Part shown: positions 18,575 to 28,311 of the stretch, piece after piece
Numbering within the stretch: position 1 is the stretch's first letter
Layout: each line of letters starts with the position of its first letter
Assembly: GCF_024053505.1 (NCBI RefSeq)
Contig: NZ_JAMXQS010000005.1
Coordinates: forward strand, 248,001-312,000
Source: Mesorhizobium liriopis
GTDB taxonomy: Bacteria > Pseudomonadota > Alphaproteobacteria > Rhizobiales > Rhizobiaceae
DNA length: 64,000 nucleotides
Reading direction: 5' to 3'
Made by a program: the position numbers and the translations under genes
The notes under the pieces: model-generated
Databases searched by the model: none
Told to the model about the DNA's origin: nothing
What the model saw: the letters and a program-made list of their open reading frames with translations, nothing else

Positions 18575-18842
18575 GGTCGGGCACGACAGGCATCACGGCG
18601 GCATGGGTCAGCCATGCGCCGCCTGGCCATGTGATCTCGCCGGAACAGGAGTCGATCGTGCCCAGAAGCCCTTGCCCCGCAAACGCGCCATAGGTCCTGC
18701 CCGGCTCGTAAAGACCGTCCAATGCGGCATGATCGACTATGCCGAAGGGATAGAAATTCGACCATAGGATTGCGAAACGTCGCCTAGGCTGGGCGACATC
18801 TGAACTCGAAGCGTAGTTTCCTTCTGTCGATTGCTGCGGCAT
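18555..18842 (-). CDS. Hypothetical protein, uncertain
   Basis: A possible 95-residue protein of no family I recognise, convergent with and overlapping the 3' end of the FMN reductase gene by 20 bp. The stretch FAILWSNFYPFGIVDHAALDG and the remainder have a protein-like composition rather than the arginine/serine-rich look of most antisense frames here, which is the only reason for listing it. No clear Shine-Dalgarno precedes the ATG. It could equally be a chance frame in a 300-bp gap. Confidence 0.3.
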   Translation of the reverse strand: MPQQSTEGNYASSSDVAQPRRRFAILWSNFYPFGIVDHAALDGLYEPGRTYGAFAGQGLLGTIDSCSGEITWPGGAWLTHAAVMPVVPDLRPRRV

Positions 18843-18879
18843 AGCTGAAGCGTTCGGTTATCAGACGGAGCATGAGGCT

Positions 18880-19062
18880 ATGTCGCGCGAACTGTTCGAC
18901 ATGGGTTGGCGCAAGCCGATCAAAAAGACGGATGCCCGCAGGGTGCTTGCCATGGGCTTCTCATACTACTGCCAGACGAAACGCTTCGCCGGCTTTCGAC
19001 CACGCCATCCGGTCGAGGCGCTTCTCGGACACCGTTCCGCCGCAGGACATGCGCCATGCTGA
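18880..19062 (+). CDS. Small hypothetical protein coupled to the oxidase gene
   Basis: 60 residues, MSRELFDMGWRKPIKKTDAR onward, basic, with a C-terminal cysteine and no membrane segment. Third codon positions are mostly G or C, as in neighbouring real genes. Its stop codon overlaps the start of the downstream FAD oxidase gene (ATGCTGA, 19056-19062), an arrangement typical of translational coupling. No family recognised. It may be a leader or a small partner of the pipecolate/lysine pathway; that is a guess. Confidence 0.45.
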   Translation: MSRELFDMGWRKPIKKTDARRVLAMGFSYYCQTKRFAGFRPRHPVEALLGHRSAAGHAPC

Positions 19063-20348
19063 ACGATCCCCGCTCGCATGGCCTTTGGGAGCGCACCGCA
19101 CCGGCAGCACCCGCAACCGTGGCATTGAGCGGCGATGTGACGGCCGATGTGGTGGTGGTGGGCGCGGGCTTCACCGGGCTATCGACGGCGCTGCATCTGG
19201 CCGAACGCGGGGTTCGCGCCACAGTGCTTGAAGCCGCCGAAATCGGCTTCGGCGGCTCGGGCCGCAATGTGGGCCTCGTCAATGCCGGGCTTTGGGTGAT
19301 GCCCGACGAGCTGCCGAACGTGCTGGGCGCGACCCATGGCGAGCGTCTTCTGAGCATGCTCGGTGATGCGCCCCGCGTGGTGTTCGAGCTGATCGAAAAG
19401 CACGGCATCCAGTGCGAAGCGACACGCACCGGAACGCTGCATCTGGGAGTGGGCGCGAAGGGCGCCGCGGAACTCGCCGAGCGCGCGCGGCAGTGGCAGG
19501 CGCGCGGGGCCGATGTGGAACTGCTCGACCGCGCGTCGACACAGCGAAAGGTCGGTGCGGCCCACTACACGTCGGCGCTGCTTGATCGTCGCGCGGGCAC
19601 GATCCAGCCGCTCGCTTATGTGCGCGGGCTCGCCACTGCTGCGACGGCAGCAGGGGCCACGGTCCACACCGGATCGCCGGTGACCGGATACGAACGATCC
19701 GGCGAGAACTGGCGCGTCACAACACCGAAGGGCTCGGTGAGGGCCCGCTGGATCGTGGTCGCTACCAACGCCTATACCTCGGCGGACAAAGGGGCACCGT
19801 GGCCCGCCATCCGCGAGGAGATCGTGCACCTGCCCTATTTCCAGATGGCGACCGTGCCCTTGTCCGATAATCTGCGCGGCTCGATCCTGCCTGAGCGGCA
19901 GGGCTGCTGGGACACCAAAGATGTCTTGTCCTCCTTCCGCTTCGACAGACAAGGGCGGCTCGTCTTCGGCAGCGTGGGTGCGCTGCGCGGCAGCGGTGCC
20001 GCTATCCACAAAAGATGGGTGCGCCGCTCGCTCAAACGGCTCTTCCCACAGCTTGCCGGTGTGGCCCTCGAATCCGAATGGCATGGCAAGATCGGCATGA
20101 CGACCGACGCCGTGCCGCGCTTTCACCGGCTGGCGGATCGCGTCGTGTCCTTCTCGGGCTATAACGGGCGCGGCATCGGGCCGGGCACGGTGTTCGGGAA
20201 GGCGCTGGCCCAACTGATCGCAGGCGAGATCGGTGAGGATGACATGCCTTTGGCCATCACAGAGCCCAAGGCTCAGAGTTTCCGCAGCGTGCGCGAAGCC
20301 TATTACGAGGTCGGCGCGCAAGTGGCGCATTTGTCGTCGCGCATCTGA
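19056..20348 (+). CDS. amaA: FAD-dependent oxidase, probable L-pipecolate oxidase (AmaA-like)
   Basis: DAO-family flavoprotein, 430 residues from ATG 19056 (MLNDPRSHGLWERTAPAAPA), with AGGA about 10 nt upstream. The FAD-binding Rossmann motif is VVVVGAGFTGLSTALHLAERG (residues ~27-47) with the acidic end in VLEAAEIGFGGSGRN, and the C-terminal flavin contact is GYNGRGIGPGTVFG. The next gene is an ALDH7-family dehydrogenase, and this pairing is that of amaA-amaB in Pseudomonas, where AmaA oxidises L-pipecolate to piperideine-6-carboxylate. A gamma-glutamylputrescine oxidase (PuuB) would look similar, so the substrate is inferred from context. Confidence 0.72.
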   Translation: MLNDPRSHGLWERTAPAAPATVALSGDVTADVVVVGAGFTGLSTALHLAERGVRATVLEAAEIGFGGSGRNVGLVNAGLWVMPDELPNVLGATHGERLLSMLGDAPRVVFELIEKHGIQCEATRTGTLHLGVGAKGAAELAERARQWQARGADVELLDRASTQRKVGAAHYTSALLDRRAGTIQPLAYVRGLATAATAAGATVHTGSPVTGYERSGENWRVTTPKGSVRARWIVVATNAYTSADKGAPWPAIREEIVHLPYFQMATVPLSDNLRGSILPERQGCWDTKDVLSSFRFDRQGRLVFGSVGALRGSGAAIHKRWVRRSLKRLFPQLAGVALESEWHGKIGMTTDAVPRFHRLADRVVSFSGYNGRGIGPGTVFGKALAQLIAGEIGEDDMPLAITEPKAQSFRSVREAYYEVGAQVAHLSSRI

Positions 20349-20384
20349 GCGCTTTGCGTTTCCCTTATTCTGAAAGGATCCAAG

Positions 20385-21938
<1,554 letters not shown>

Positions 21939-22117
21939 GAACCATGAACGCACCCACACGACACGACGCAGGCTTTCCTCATCAAGGAAGCCGCGGCACG
22001 CGTGCCGGGGAGCCACCAAATGCATAGCGCTCAATGGGATGCCGGTTTCCGGCTGTGATCAGTGGTCCCCGACCGCGCTGTTTGCATTCACGGCGGCTCA
22101 TCGAACCAAAATTCACC

Positions 22118-22139
22118 ATCTGCCCAGACAATGGCAGAT
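22118..22139. promoter_or_regulatory. Candidate operator upstream of the second sulfur-type operon
   Basis: Perfect inverted repeat ATCTGCC-CAGACAAT-GGCAGAT (7-bp arms, 8-bp spacer), 62 bp before the binding-protein gene at 22202. The core TGCC-N8-GGCA has the same geometry as the tauA site. No T-run follows, so it is more operator-like than terminator-like. Confidence 0.45.
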
Positions 22140-22201
22140 TATTCCTGTCGGCTTCGGTCCGTTGGAAATAGCCTCAGCGCTATTCTGGATCGGAGCAACT
22201 C

Positions 22202-23176
22202 ATGTTCAAGTTCGCGAAGCCGCGCGCGCTGCCATCTCTTTTTCACGGACTTGCCGTCTCCCTCGTGCTTGGCGTCTCGGCGGCGGGCGCATGGGCGCAG
22301 GAGCGCGTGGTGTTCGGCACACCGGGCGCACTCAGTGACAACTCGCTCGCGGTGAAGATCGCAATCGACAAGGGCTTCTACAAAGAAGCTGGAATCGACG
22401 CCGAGATCGTCAATTTCAAAGGTGGTGCGCCGAGCATCCAGGCACTGGTGGGCGGCGGCATCCAGTATGCGATCGCGGCCCCCGAACACGTGATCCGGTT
22501 GAAGACACGCGGCGTGGATGCGGCTGTCGCGTTCGCACTGCAAGGCACGCATACTTATGCTCTGCTCGTGCCCGAAGCCTCACCGGTCAAGAGCTTTGCC
22601 GACCTCAAGGGGAAACGCGTCGGCATCACATCGGCGGGCAGCCTCACCGAAAATCTCATTCGCCTCGAAGCGCATGAAAACGGCCTCGCGGTCGGCAGCG
22701 ACATCGAGGTGTTGGGCGCGGGCGTCGGTGCGGCGCAAAAAGCCGCCCTCGACACGGGCCGCATCGATGCCGGCATGTTCGGCAATCTCGACGCGATCCG
22801 GCTCAGCGGCCAGGGCTATCGCATCGTTTATGATTGGCGAACCCAGGAGATTCCCGGCCTCGCGCTTCTCGCGCTGGATTCATACGTGAAAGAGAACCCG
22901 AAGATCGCTCAGGCCGTCGCGGAGGCGACGCTCAAGGCGCAGAAACTGGTGATCGAAGACCGCGCGACCACCGTTGCCGCGCTCAAGGAGATTTATCCCG
23001 ACCTGTCCGATGAGATCGCAGGCAAGGTTGCGGAAGGCCTGTCGCGCTCGCTGGTCGCAAGCGGTCGCTTCAGTGAGGCGTCCTATGCGCGTCTACAGAA
23101 GGATCTCGCAGTCATCGACCCGGATCTGACGACGGTCGATTTCGCGACGGCCAATCCCGGCACCTACCTCAACTGA
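22202..23176 (+). CDS. ABC transporter substrate-binding protein (NMT1/SsuA/TauA superfamily)
   Basis: Periplasmic binding protein, 324 residues. The signal peptide FHGLAVSLVLGVSAAGAWAQ is followed by ERVVFGTPGALSDNSLAVKIAIDKGFYKEAGIDAEIVNFKGG, the usual opening of nitrate/sulfonate/thiamine-precursor binders. The conserved segment VGGGIQYAIAAPEHVIRL and GKRVGITSAGSLTENLIR follow. It heads an operon with a flavin monooxygenase, a sulfurtransferase, a permease and an ATPase, so an organosulfur ligand (sulfonate or sulfide) is the likeliest; this is inferred from context. Confidence 0.85.
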   Translation: MFKFAKPRALPSLFHGLAVSLVLGVSAAGAWAQERVVFGTPGALSDNSLAVKIAIDKGFYKEAGIDAEIVNFKGGAPSIQALVGGGIQYAIAAPEHVIRLKTRGVDAAVAFALQGTHTYALLVPEASPVKSFADLKGKRVGITSAGSLTENLIRLEAHENGLAVGSDIEVLGAGVGAAQKAALDTGRIDAGMFGNLDAIRLSGQGYRIVYDWRTQEIPGLALLALDSYVKENPKIAQAVAEATLKAQKLVIEDRATTVAALKEIYPDLSDEIAGKVAEGLSRSLVASGRFSEASYARLQKDLAVIDPDLTTVDFATANPGTYLN

Positions 23177-23204
23177 CTTTCCCGCACGCAATGGAGACGA
23201 TGCC

Positions 23205-24620
23205 ATGACTGCGGAACGCAGACATTTGCGGCTGGGCTTTTCGATCTGGGCCACCGGCTTTCACCCAGCCGGATGGCGCCTGCCCGAAGCGCGCGCCGAC
23301 AGCACCTTCGACCCTGTCTTCATGCGCGATATGGCGCTGCTGGCCGAAAAAGGGAAACTCGACTTCTTCTTCATCGGCGACCGCGTCGTCGGCCTGCCCG
23401 AAACGCAGGCACTGCACCCCAATCTCGTCACGCGTCCCGAGGCGCTGACGCTCGCGGCCTGGGTTGCGGCCGTCACCAGCCGCATCGGCGTGGTGACCAC
23501 GGTGAACACGACCTATTCGGACCCGTTCAACGTGGCGCGTGCGACGGCCACGGTCGATCACCTGAGCGGCGGGCGGCTCGCGCTCAACATCGTCACCGGC
23601 CGTGATCCGGAAGCCGCACTCAATTTCGGCCGTTCCGAGCACTGGGGCACCGATCACCGCTTCGACAATGCACACGAGTTCGTGCAGATCCTCAAGGGCC
23701 TATGGGACTCTTGGGAAGACGATGCGCTGGTCGGCGACAAGGCCAGCGGGCTCTTCGTGGATGCCGCAAAGGTGCACCGCCTGAATTACCGCGGCGAGCA
23801 CTTCCAGGTGGCAGGGCCGCTCAACATCGAGCGCCCGCCGCAGGGACAGATCCCGCTTCTCACTGCCGGCGCATCCGAGCGATCCAAGGATTTCGGCGCG
23901 GAATTCGCCGATGTGCGCTTCGGCACCGCGCTCCACCTCGATGCGGCCAAGGCCTACTATGCCGACATCAAGGGACGGCTTGCGAAGTTCGGGCGCGACC
24001 CGGACAGTCAGGCTCTGGTCAGCGGCATCGCCGTCTATGTCGGGCGGACCAAGGAAGCCGCCCATCGCAAGTATCGGGAAATTCAGGACCTTTCCGTCAC
24101 CGACGACAATCTGACGCCGCTGGGAACCGCGATCGGTCTCGATCTTGCCGGCTTAAGCCAGCAGACGCCGCTCGACGAAATCGAGGCACAGATCGGAACG
24201 CCCATGGAAGGCGCACGGCGCATCCTGGCCCAGGCCAAGAACAGCTTCGGGACCGACAGGCTCACCGTGCGCGACCTTTACCTCTATTTCCGCCGTTCCG
24301 GTGGTGGGGCCGAAATCGTGGGCGATGCCAGGACGATCGCCGATGTGTTCGAGGAATGGTTCACCGAACGCGCCACAGACGGCTTCATCCTGTTTCCGCC
24401 CTACCTGCCGGGCACAGCCGAACTCTTCGTGGAGCTCGTGGTGCCGGAATTGCAACGGCGCGGGCTGTTGCGTCAGGAGTATGAGGAGCGTACCTTTCGC
24501 GGCCTATTCGGTCTCCCGAAACCGGCCAATGCGCTAGCGCGCAAGGCAAGGGAGGCCGGCGCATCGCCCAAACCCACGCCGTCGCTTCACACCCCTGCCC
24601 GCGCGGCGGGCGTAGCCTGA
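23205..24620 (+). CDS. LLM-class flavin-dependent monooxygenase (NtaA/SnaA/SoxA family)
   Basis: FMNH2-dependent monooxygenase, 471 residues, a distant paralogue of the protein at 13593. Recognisable stretches: LGFSIWATGFHPAGWRLPEA, LDFFFIGDRVVGLPETQ, TTYSDPFNVARATATVDHLSGGRLALNIVTGRDPEAALNFGRSEH, and IPLLTAGASERSKDFGAEFADVRFG. The C-terminal ~25 residues are Ala/Pro rich and extend past the usual end. Its operon position between a transporter binding protein and a sulfurtransferase points to cleavage of a C-S bond. It needs an FMN reductase; the one at 18020 is the nearest. Confidence 0.87.
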   Translation: MTAERRHLRLGFSIWATGFHPAGWRLPEARADSTFDPVFMRDMALLAEKGKLDFFFIGDRVVGLPETQALHPNLVTRPEALTLAAWVAAVTSRIGVVTTVNTTYSDPFNVARATATVDHLSGGRLALNIVTGRDPEAALNFGRSEHWGTDHRFDNAHEFVQILKGLWDSWEDDALVGDKASGLFVDAAKVHRLNYRGEHFQVAGPLNIERPPQGQIPLLTAGASERSKDFGAEFADVRFGTALHLDAAKAYYADIKGRLAKFGRDPDSQALVSGIAVYVGRTKEAAHRKYREIQDLSVTDDNLTPLGTAIGLDLAGLSQQTPLDEIEAQIGTPMEGARRILAQAKNSFGTDRLTVRDLYLYFRRSGGGAEIVGDARTIADVFEEWFTERATDGFILFPPYLPGTAELFVELVVPELQRRGLLRQEYEERTFRGLFGLPKPANALARKAREAGASPKPTPSLHTPARAAGVA

Positions 24621-24632
24621 CGGAGCGCTGCG

Positions 24633-25478
24633 ATGCCGGATCAAGCTCAAAGCCGCACTTCCGTTCTGATCACGGCGGAAGAGCTCGAGGCGCGCCTCGA
24701 AAGCAGTTCCGTTGTTCTGCTGGATATCCGTTTCAGCCAGGATAAGGCCTATGATCCGCGCACGGCCTATCTCGCAGGACACCTGCCGGGGGCGGTCGCA
24801 GTCGATTTCGTCCACGAACTGACCGGCCGTCCCGAGGGCTTCAGCGGCAAGCGGCCCTTGCCGCCGATCGAGCGGCTCCAGCACGATGCGCGCCGCTGGG
24901 GCATACGCTCGGACAGCCTCGTCGTCCTTTACGACGACAATCGCAACCGGCAAGCCGCGCGCGGCTGGTGGACGCTGCGCTGGGCCGGGCTCGATCAGGC
25001 GAGGCTGCTCGACGGCGGGCTGCACGCATGGACGGCGCGCGGCCATGCGCTCGAAACCGCAGTGCCGCTTTCTGCGCGGGGGGACGTGGTTCTGTCATCC
25101 GGTCGCCTGCCGCATTTCAGCGCCGATGACGCCGCAGGCTTCGTGCGCAACGGCGTGCTGATCGATGCTCGCGATGCGGCGTTCTTTGCCGCCGGCCACA
25201 TTCCGGGAGCGATCAACATCCCGACTTCCGGCAACATCGATCCCGAGAATGGCGCCTATGCCAGCGCAGACACTTTGAAAGCTCGCTTCGCCGCGCTCGG
25301 TGTCGATGGGTCGAAGCCCGTCGGGGTTTATTGCGGTGGCGGCGTCGCGGCGTCCCATCAGATCGCAGCACTCGCTGCGATCGGGATCGAGGCGAGCCTT
25401 TTCCCAGGCTCATGGTCGGCATGGAGTGCCGATCCGGCGCGTCCAAGGGAAACCGGCGTCGGAGCAAACGGCCAATGA
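24633..25478 (+). CDS. Two-domain sulfurtransferase (rhodanese / 3-mercaptopyruvate type)
   Basis: 281 residues, two rhodanese domains. The N-terminal domain (~8-130) lacks the catalytic cysteine and contains LLDIRFSQDKAYDPRTAYLAGHLPGAVAVDF. The C-terminal domain (~150-270) has LIDARDAAFFAAGHIPGAINIP and the active-site loop YCGGGVAASH with its cysteine. The loop CGGGVAA is one change from the CGSGVTA of mercaptopyruvate sulfurtransferases, so donor specificity is open. It lies 12 bp after the monooxygenase gene, and its TGA overlaps the permease ATG (25475-25478). It may handle sulfite or sulfane sulfur released by the monooxygenase; that is inference. Confidence 0.87.
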   Translation: MPDQAQSRTSVLITAEELEARLESSSVVLLDIRFSQDKAYDPRTAYLAGHLPGAVAVDFVHELTGRPEGFSGKRPLPPIERLQHDARRWGIRSDSLVVLYDDNRNRQAARGWWTLRWAGLDQARLLDGGLHAWTARGHALETAVPLSARGDVVLSSGRLPHFSADDAAGFVRNGVLIDARDAAFFAAGHIPGAINIPTSGNIDPENGAYASADTLKARFAALGVDGSKPVGVYCGGGVAASHQIAALAAIGIEASLFPGSWSAWSADPARPRETGVGANGQ

Positions 25479-26275
25479 CCGATCTTGCGCAAACCGCACC
25501 GGCCTTGCCTGCTTCGGGCACGCGCCGCTCCTTGAAACTCGCGCGCGACCGGCTGCTGGTCTTGGTTCTGATCCTTGCTGCTTGGGAGTCGGCTGGGCAT
25601 CTCGGGGTTAGCGAGATCTGGATCTCGAGCCCCTCGGCTGTCGGTGAACGGCTTTGGACGCTGGCGCTGAGTGGCGAGCTTTTCGTTCACATGCAACGCA
25701 CCTTGACCGAGGCCGCGCTGGGTTTGGCCCTGGCCTTTGCCGTGGGCGTGCCGATCGGCATCGCCATGGCGCGCTACAAATATGCGAACGAGGTGGCTGA
25801 GCCTTTCATCATGGCACTTTACAGCCTGCCGCGGGTCGCACTCGCGCCGCTTTTCATCATCTGGTTCGGCATCGACCTGTTTTCCAAGGTCATGATGGCG
25901 TTCTCGACCGTGATCTTCATCTTCATGCTCAACATCCATGAGGGTTTGAAGACCATCGATCGCGATCTGGTGGATCTTTTCCGAACCATGCGCGCGCCGC
26001 GCGCCCTGATGCTGAGCAAGGTGATCCTGCCCTGGCTCGCGCCATGGGTGATCGCGTCCTTGCGCATCGGCATCGGCCTGTCGCTGATCGGGGCCGTGGT
26101 GGCGGAACTGATCGGCTCGAGCGCGGGTCTGGGCTGGTATATCGAGAACTCTGCCGGCCGGCTCGACACAACCGGCGTCTTTGCCGGGCTCGTTGCGCTC
26201 ACCGCGATCGCGGCGGGAGGCAACCTTCTGGTCGCGCGGCTTGAAAAAAGGATCAGCGGATGGAGAGCGGCATGA
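25475..26275 (+). CDS. ABC transporter permease (SsuC/TauC/NrtB family)
   Basis: Inner-membrane permease, 266 residues from ATG 25475 (MTDLAQTAPALPASG), overlapping the sulfurtransferase stop by 4 bp; a longer frame starting inside that gene was discarded. The EAA loop is LFRTMRAPRALMLSKVILPWLAP, followed by GIGLSLIGAVVAELIGSSAGLGWYI, typical of nitrate/sulfonate permeases. Its own stop overlaps the ATPase start (26272-26275). Partner of the binding protein at 22202. Confidence 0.9.
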   Translation: MTDLAQTAPALPASGTRRSLKLARDRLLVLVLILAAWESAGHLGVSEIWISSPSAVGERLWTLALSGELFVHMQRTLTEAALGLALAFAVGVPIGIAMARYKYANEVAEPFIMALYSLPRVALAPLFIIWFGIDLFSKVMMAFSTVIFIFMLNIHEGLKTIDRDLVDLFRTMRAPRALMLSKVILPWLAPWVIASLRIGIGLSLIGAVVAELIGSSAGLGWYIENSAGRLDTTGVFAGLVALTAIAAGGNLLVARLEKRISGWRAA

Positions 26276-27081
26276 ATGCCGTCGCCCGCCACCTCCATCA
26301 TGACGCGGCACCGACCAAGCCCAAGATCGGGTTCGAAGGCGTGGATGTCGCCTATCCTACGCCTGAAGGCGGCAGGATCCCGGTCGTCTCGGAGGCGAGT
26401 TTCGCAGTCGGTAAAGGCGAGTTCGTGTCGATCGTCGGTCCGTCGGGCTGCGGCAAATCCACGGTCCTGCGCGTGCTTTCGGGGCTTCTCGCCCATGAGA
26501 AGGGCACGGTGCGGATCAATGGCCGCAGCCTGGAGGAGAACCGCGAGCGCATCGGCTTCATGTTCCAGCGCGACACGCTTCTGCCGTGGGCGAGCGTGGC
26601 CGACAATATCCGCATCGGTGCCGAGCTCGCCAACATTGCGCATGAGCGGCGCGATGCGCGCGTGGCGGAACTGATCGGTTTCCTGCGCCTTTCAGGCTTC
26701 GAGAAGCACCGGCCGCACCAGCTCTCGGGTGGCATGCGCCAGCGGGTTGCACTCGGCCGCTTGCTTGCCTTCGAGCCGCACATCTACCTTCTCGATGAGC
26801 CCTTCGGGGCGCTCGATGCCCAGACCAAGATCGCCATGGGTCGCGAACTCCTGCGCGTGTGGTCGGAATACAAGCGCTCGGTGATTTTCGTCACTCACGA
26901 TATCGAGGAGGCCGTCACGCTGTCCGACCGTGTGCTGGTGATGTCCCCGCGACCGGGACACATCGTCCGCGACATAGCGGTCGACCTGCCCCGCCCGCGT
27001 GACCCTAAGCAGCTTCGTAAAGACGCCCGCTTCGCCGATCTTGTGGACGCCATTTGGTCGGAGCTCGACGCAGGACACTGA
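26272..27081 (+). CDS. ABC transporter ATPase (SsuB/TauB/NrtD family)
   Basis: 269 residues from ATG 26272 (MNAVARHLHHDAAPTKPK); GGAG sits 6 nt upstream, and ATG 26260 is an alternative. Walker [10 protein letters not shown], signature LSGGMRQRVALGRLL, Walker B YLLDEPFGALDAQ and H-loop VTHDIEEAVTLSD are intact. It is the last gene of the five-gene operon begun at 22202, with 4-bp overlaps showing coupling to the permease. Confidence 0.92.
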   Translation: MNAVARHLHHDAAPTKPKIGFEGVDVAYPTPEGGRIPVVSEASFAVGKGEFVSIVGPSGCGKSTVLRVLSGLLAHEKGTVRINGRSLEENRERIGFMFQRDTLLPWASVADNIRIGAELANIAHERRDARVAELIGFLRLSGFEKHRPHQLSGGMRQRVALGRLLAFEPHIYLLDEPFGALDAQTKIAMGRELLRVWSEYKRSVIFVTHDIEEAVTLSDRVLVMSPRPGHIVRDIAVDLPRPRDPKQLRKDARFADLVDAIWSELDAGH

Positions 27082-27548
27082 ACGTCTTGCATCATCGAAA
27101 CCGAAAGCAAGATGACGCTCGAACGCGTGGCACCGGGATAGCCTCGTGCAACGGAGAATTGGCGGACTTTCTCCGATCGCTCCTTTCGGCCATCTTCCGC
27201 TTGGTTCGGGCTAGTAGCCTGGCCGAATGCGTTCGAGGCGTTTCATTTCGTTGAAACGCGTGCATTTCAGGCGTCTGGTGCCGTCAATCCAGGCCATGAG
27301 GCGCGATGGCGCTCGGCATCGGGAGTGCCCCGCTGGTCCGAAAAGCAACGCGCTGACCTTTGACGGGACTCAAGCATTTCCGCGATGGCTTGCGAAATCA
27401 GAGAATTATCGCGGGTTAGGTTCGACCCCACTGATAAATGTTAGTGCATAATCTGGGCGGTGATGGAGCCTGCAGGATGCGTGAGCGGAGGTGAAACAAA
27501 CCTATCTTTCTCCACGCGCTTCCTGGACTGGCGGTGCAGACCATAGGC
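27082..27548. other. Intergenic region upstream of Crp/Fnr gene
   Basis: About 465 bp without a convincing gene. The one clear element is a perfect inverted repeat GCGTTTCA-TTTCGT-TGAAACGC at 27238-27259 (8-bp arms, 6-bp spacer), 157 bp after the ATPase stop and 290 bp before the Crp/Fnr start. It lacks a T-run and is more operator-like than terminator-like. The nearby sequence is less GC-rich than the genes. Confidence 0.5.
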
Positions 27549-28307
27549 ATGACGAGCCCATTCGTTCGAAAGTTGCGCCAAGGCGCACAGTTGTCCACCG
27601 AGGACGAGATCCTTTTGATGGGCCTGTCTCGATCGCTGCACTATGCCGAGGCGCGGCATGACATCTACAGCGAGGGCGATCGTCCGGGCTCGCTCACGCT
27701 TATCCTCAAAGGCTGGGCTTGCCGCGACAAGATCCTGGAGAACGGGCAAAGGCAGATCATCGCCTTCTTCCTGCCGGGCGATCTTTGCGAGCCGTTCGGA
27801 ATCCTTCCGCCATTCATGAACCATTCCATCACGGCCCTGACGCCCGTCACCTATGCGCGTCTGCGGCCTGACGAGCTGCGCGCCATGGCGCAGGAGAACT
27901 CTTCGATCGAGCAGGCGCTGTGGTGGGATGCGCTCGCTGCCATGGAACTTCAGCACGAGCACGTGGTCAGCCTCGGCCGTCGGCAGGCCGTGGAGCGGTT
28001 GGGTCACCTGTTCTGCGAACTTCACATGCGCCTTGCGGTTGTCGGCTTGGCGGACAGAACGGGTTTCTCCTTGCCGGTCACCCAGCAGGAACTCGGCGAC
28101 GCTCTGGGCTTGTCCGCGGTGCATGTGAACCGGTCGCTGCGGGAACTCCGGTCGCTCGGGTTCGTGAACCTGCGCCATCGGCGGCTCGATCTCCTCGATT
28201 TGAATGCTCTCAAGGAGTTTTCGCTTTTCGATCCCGCCTATCTTCGTTTCAATGGTCAGCCACTGCATGACGGGGCGTGGAGCGCTCCCTCTGCGGTGGA
28301 GCGATAG
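27549..28307 (+). CDS. Crp/Fnr-family transcriptional regulator
   Basis: 252 residues from ATG 27549 (MTSPFVRKLRQGAQLS); a GTG at 27534 in frame is an alternative. The N-terminal cyclic-nucleotide-binding-like domain (~15-140) includes EARHDIYSEGDRPGSLTLILKGWACRDKILENGQRQIIAFFLPGDLCEPFG, the C-terminal helix-turn-helix is TQQELGDALGLSAVHVNRSLRELRSLGFV (~182-210). No N-terminal FNR-type cysteine cluster is seen, so it is not an oxygen-sensing FNR. It is 4 bp ahead of a small HWE kinase gene. A paralogue at 54311 is also next to an HWE kinase gene. Confidence 0.9.
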   Translation: MTSPFVRKLRQGAQLSTEDEILLMGLSRSLHYAEARHDIYSEGDRPGSLTLILKGWACRDKILENGQRQIIAFFLPGDLCEPFGILPPFMNHSITALTPVTYARLRPDELRAMAQENSSIEQALWWDALAAMELQHEHVVSLGRRQAVERLGHLFCELHMRLAVVGLADRTGFSLPVTQQELGDALGLSAVHVNRSLRELRSLGFVNLRHRRLDLLDLNALKEFSLFDPAYLRFNGQPLHDGAWSAPSAVER

Positions 28308-28311
28308 GCGA

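Noticed and set aside
22040-22201. Thiamine riboswitch before the NMT1-like binding protein gene
   Set aside because: The characteristic thi-box pairing and CTGAGA core were not seen; the context is organosulfur rather than thiamine.
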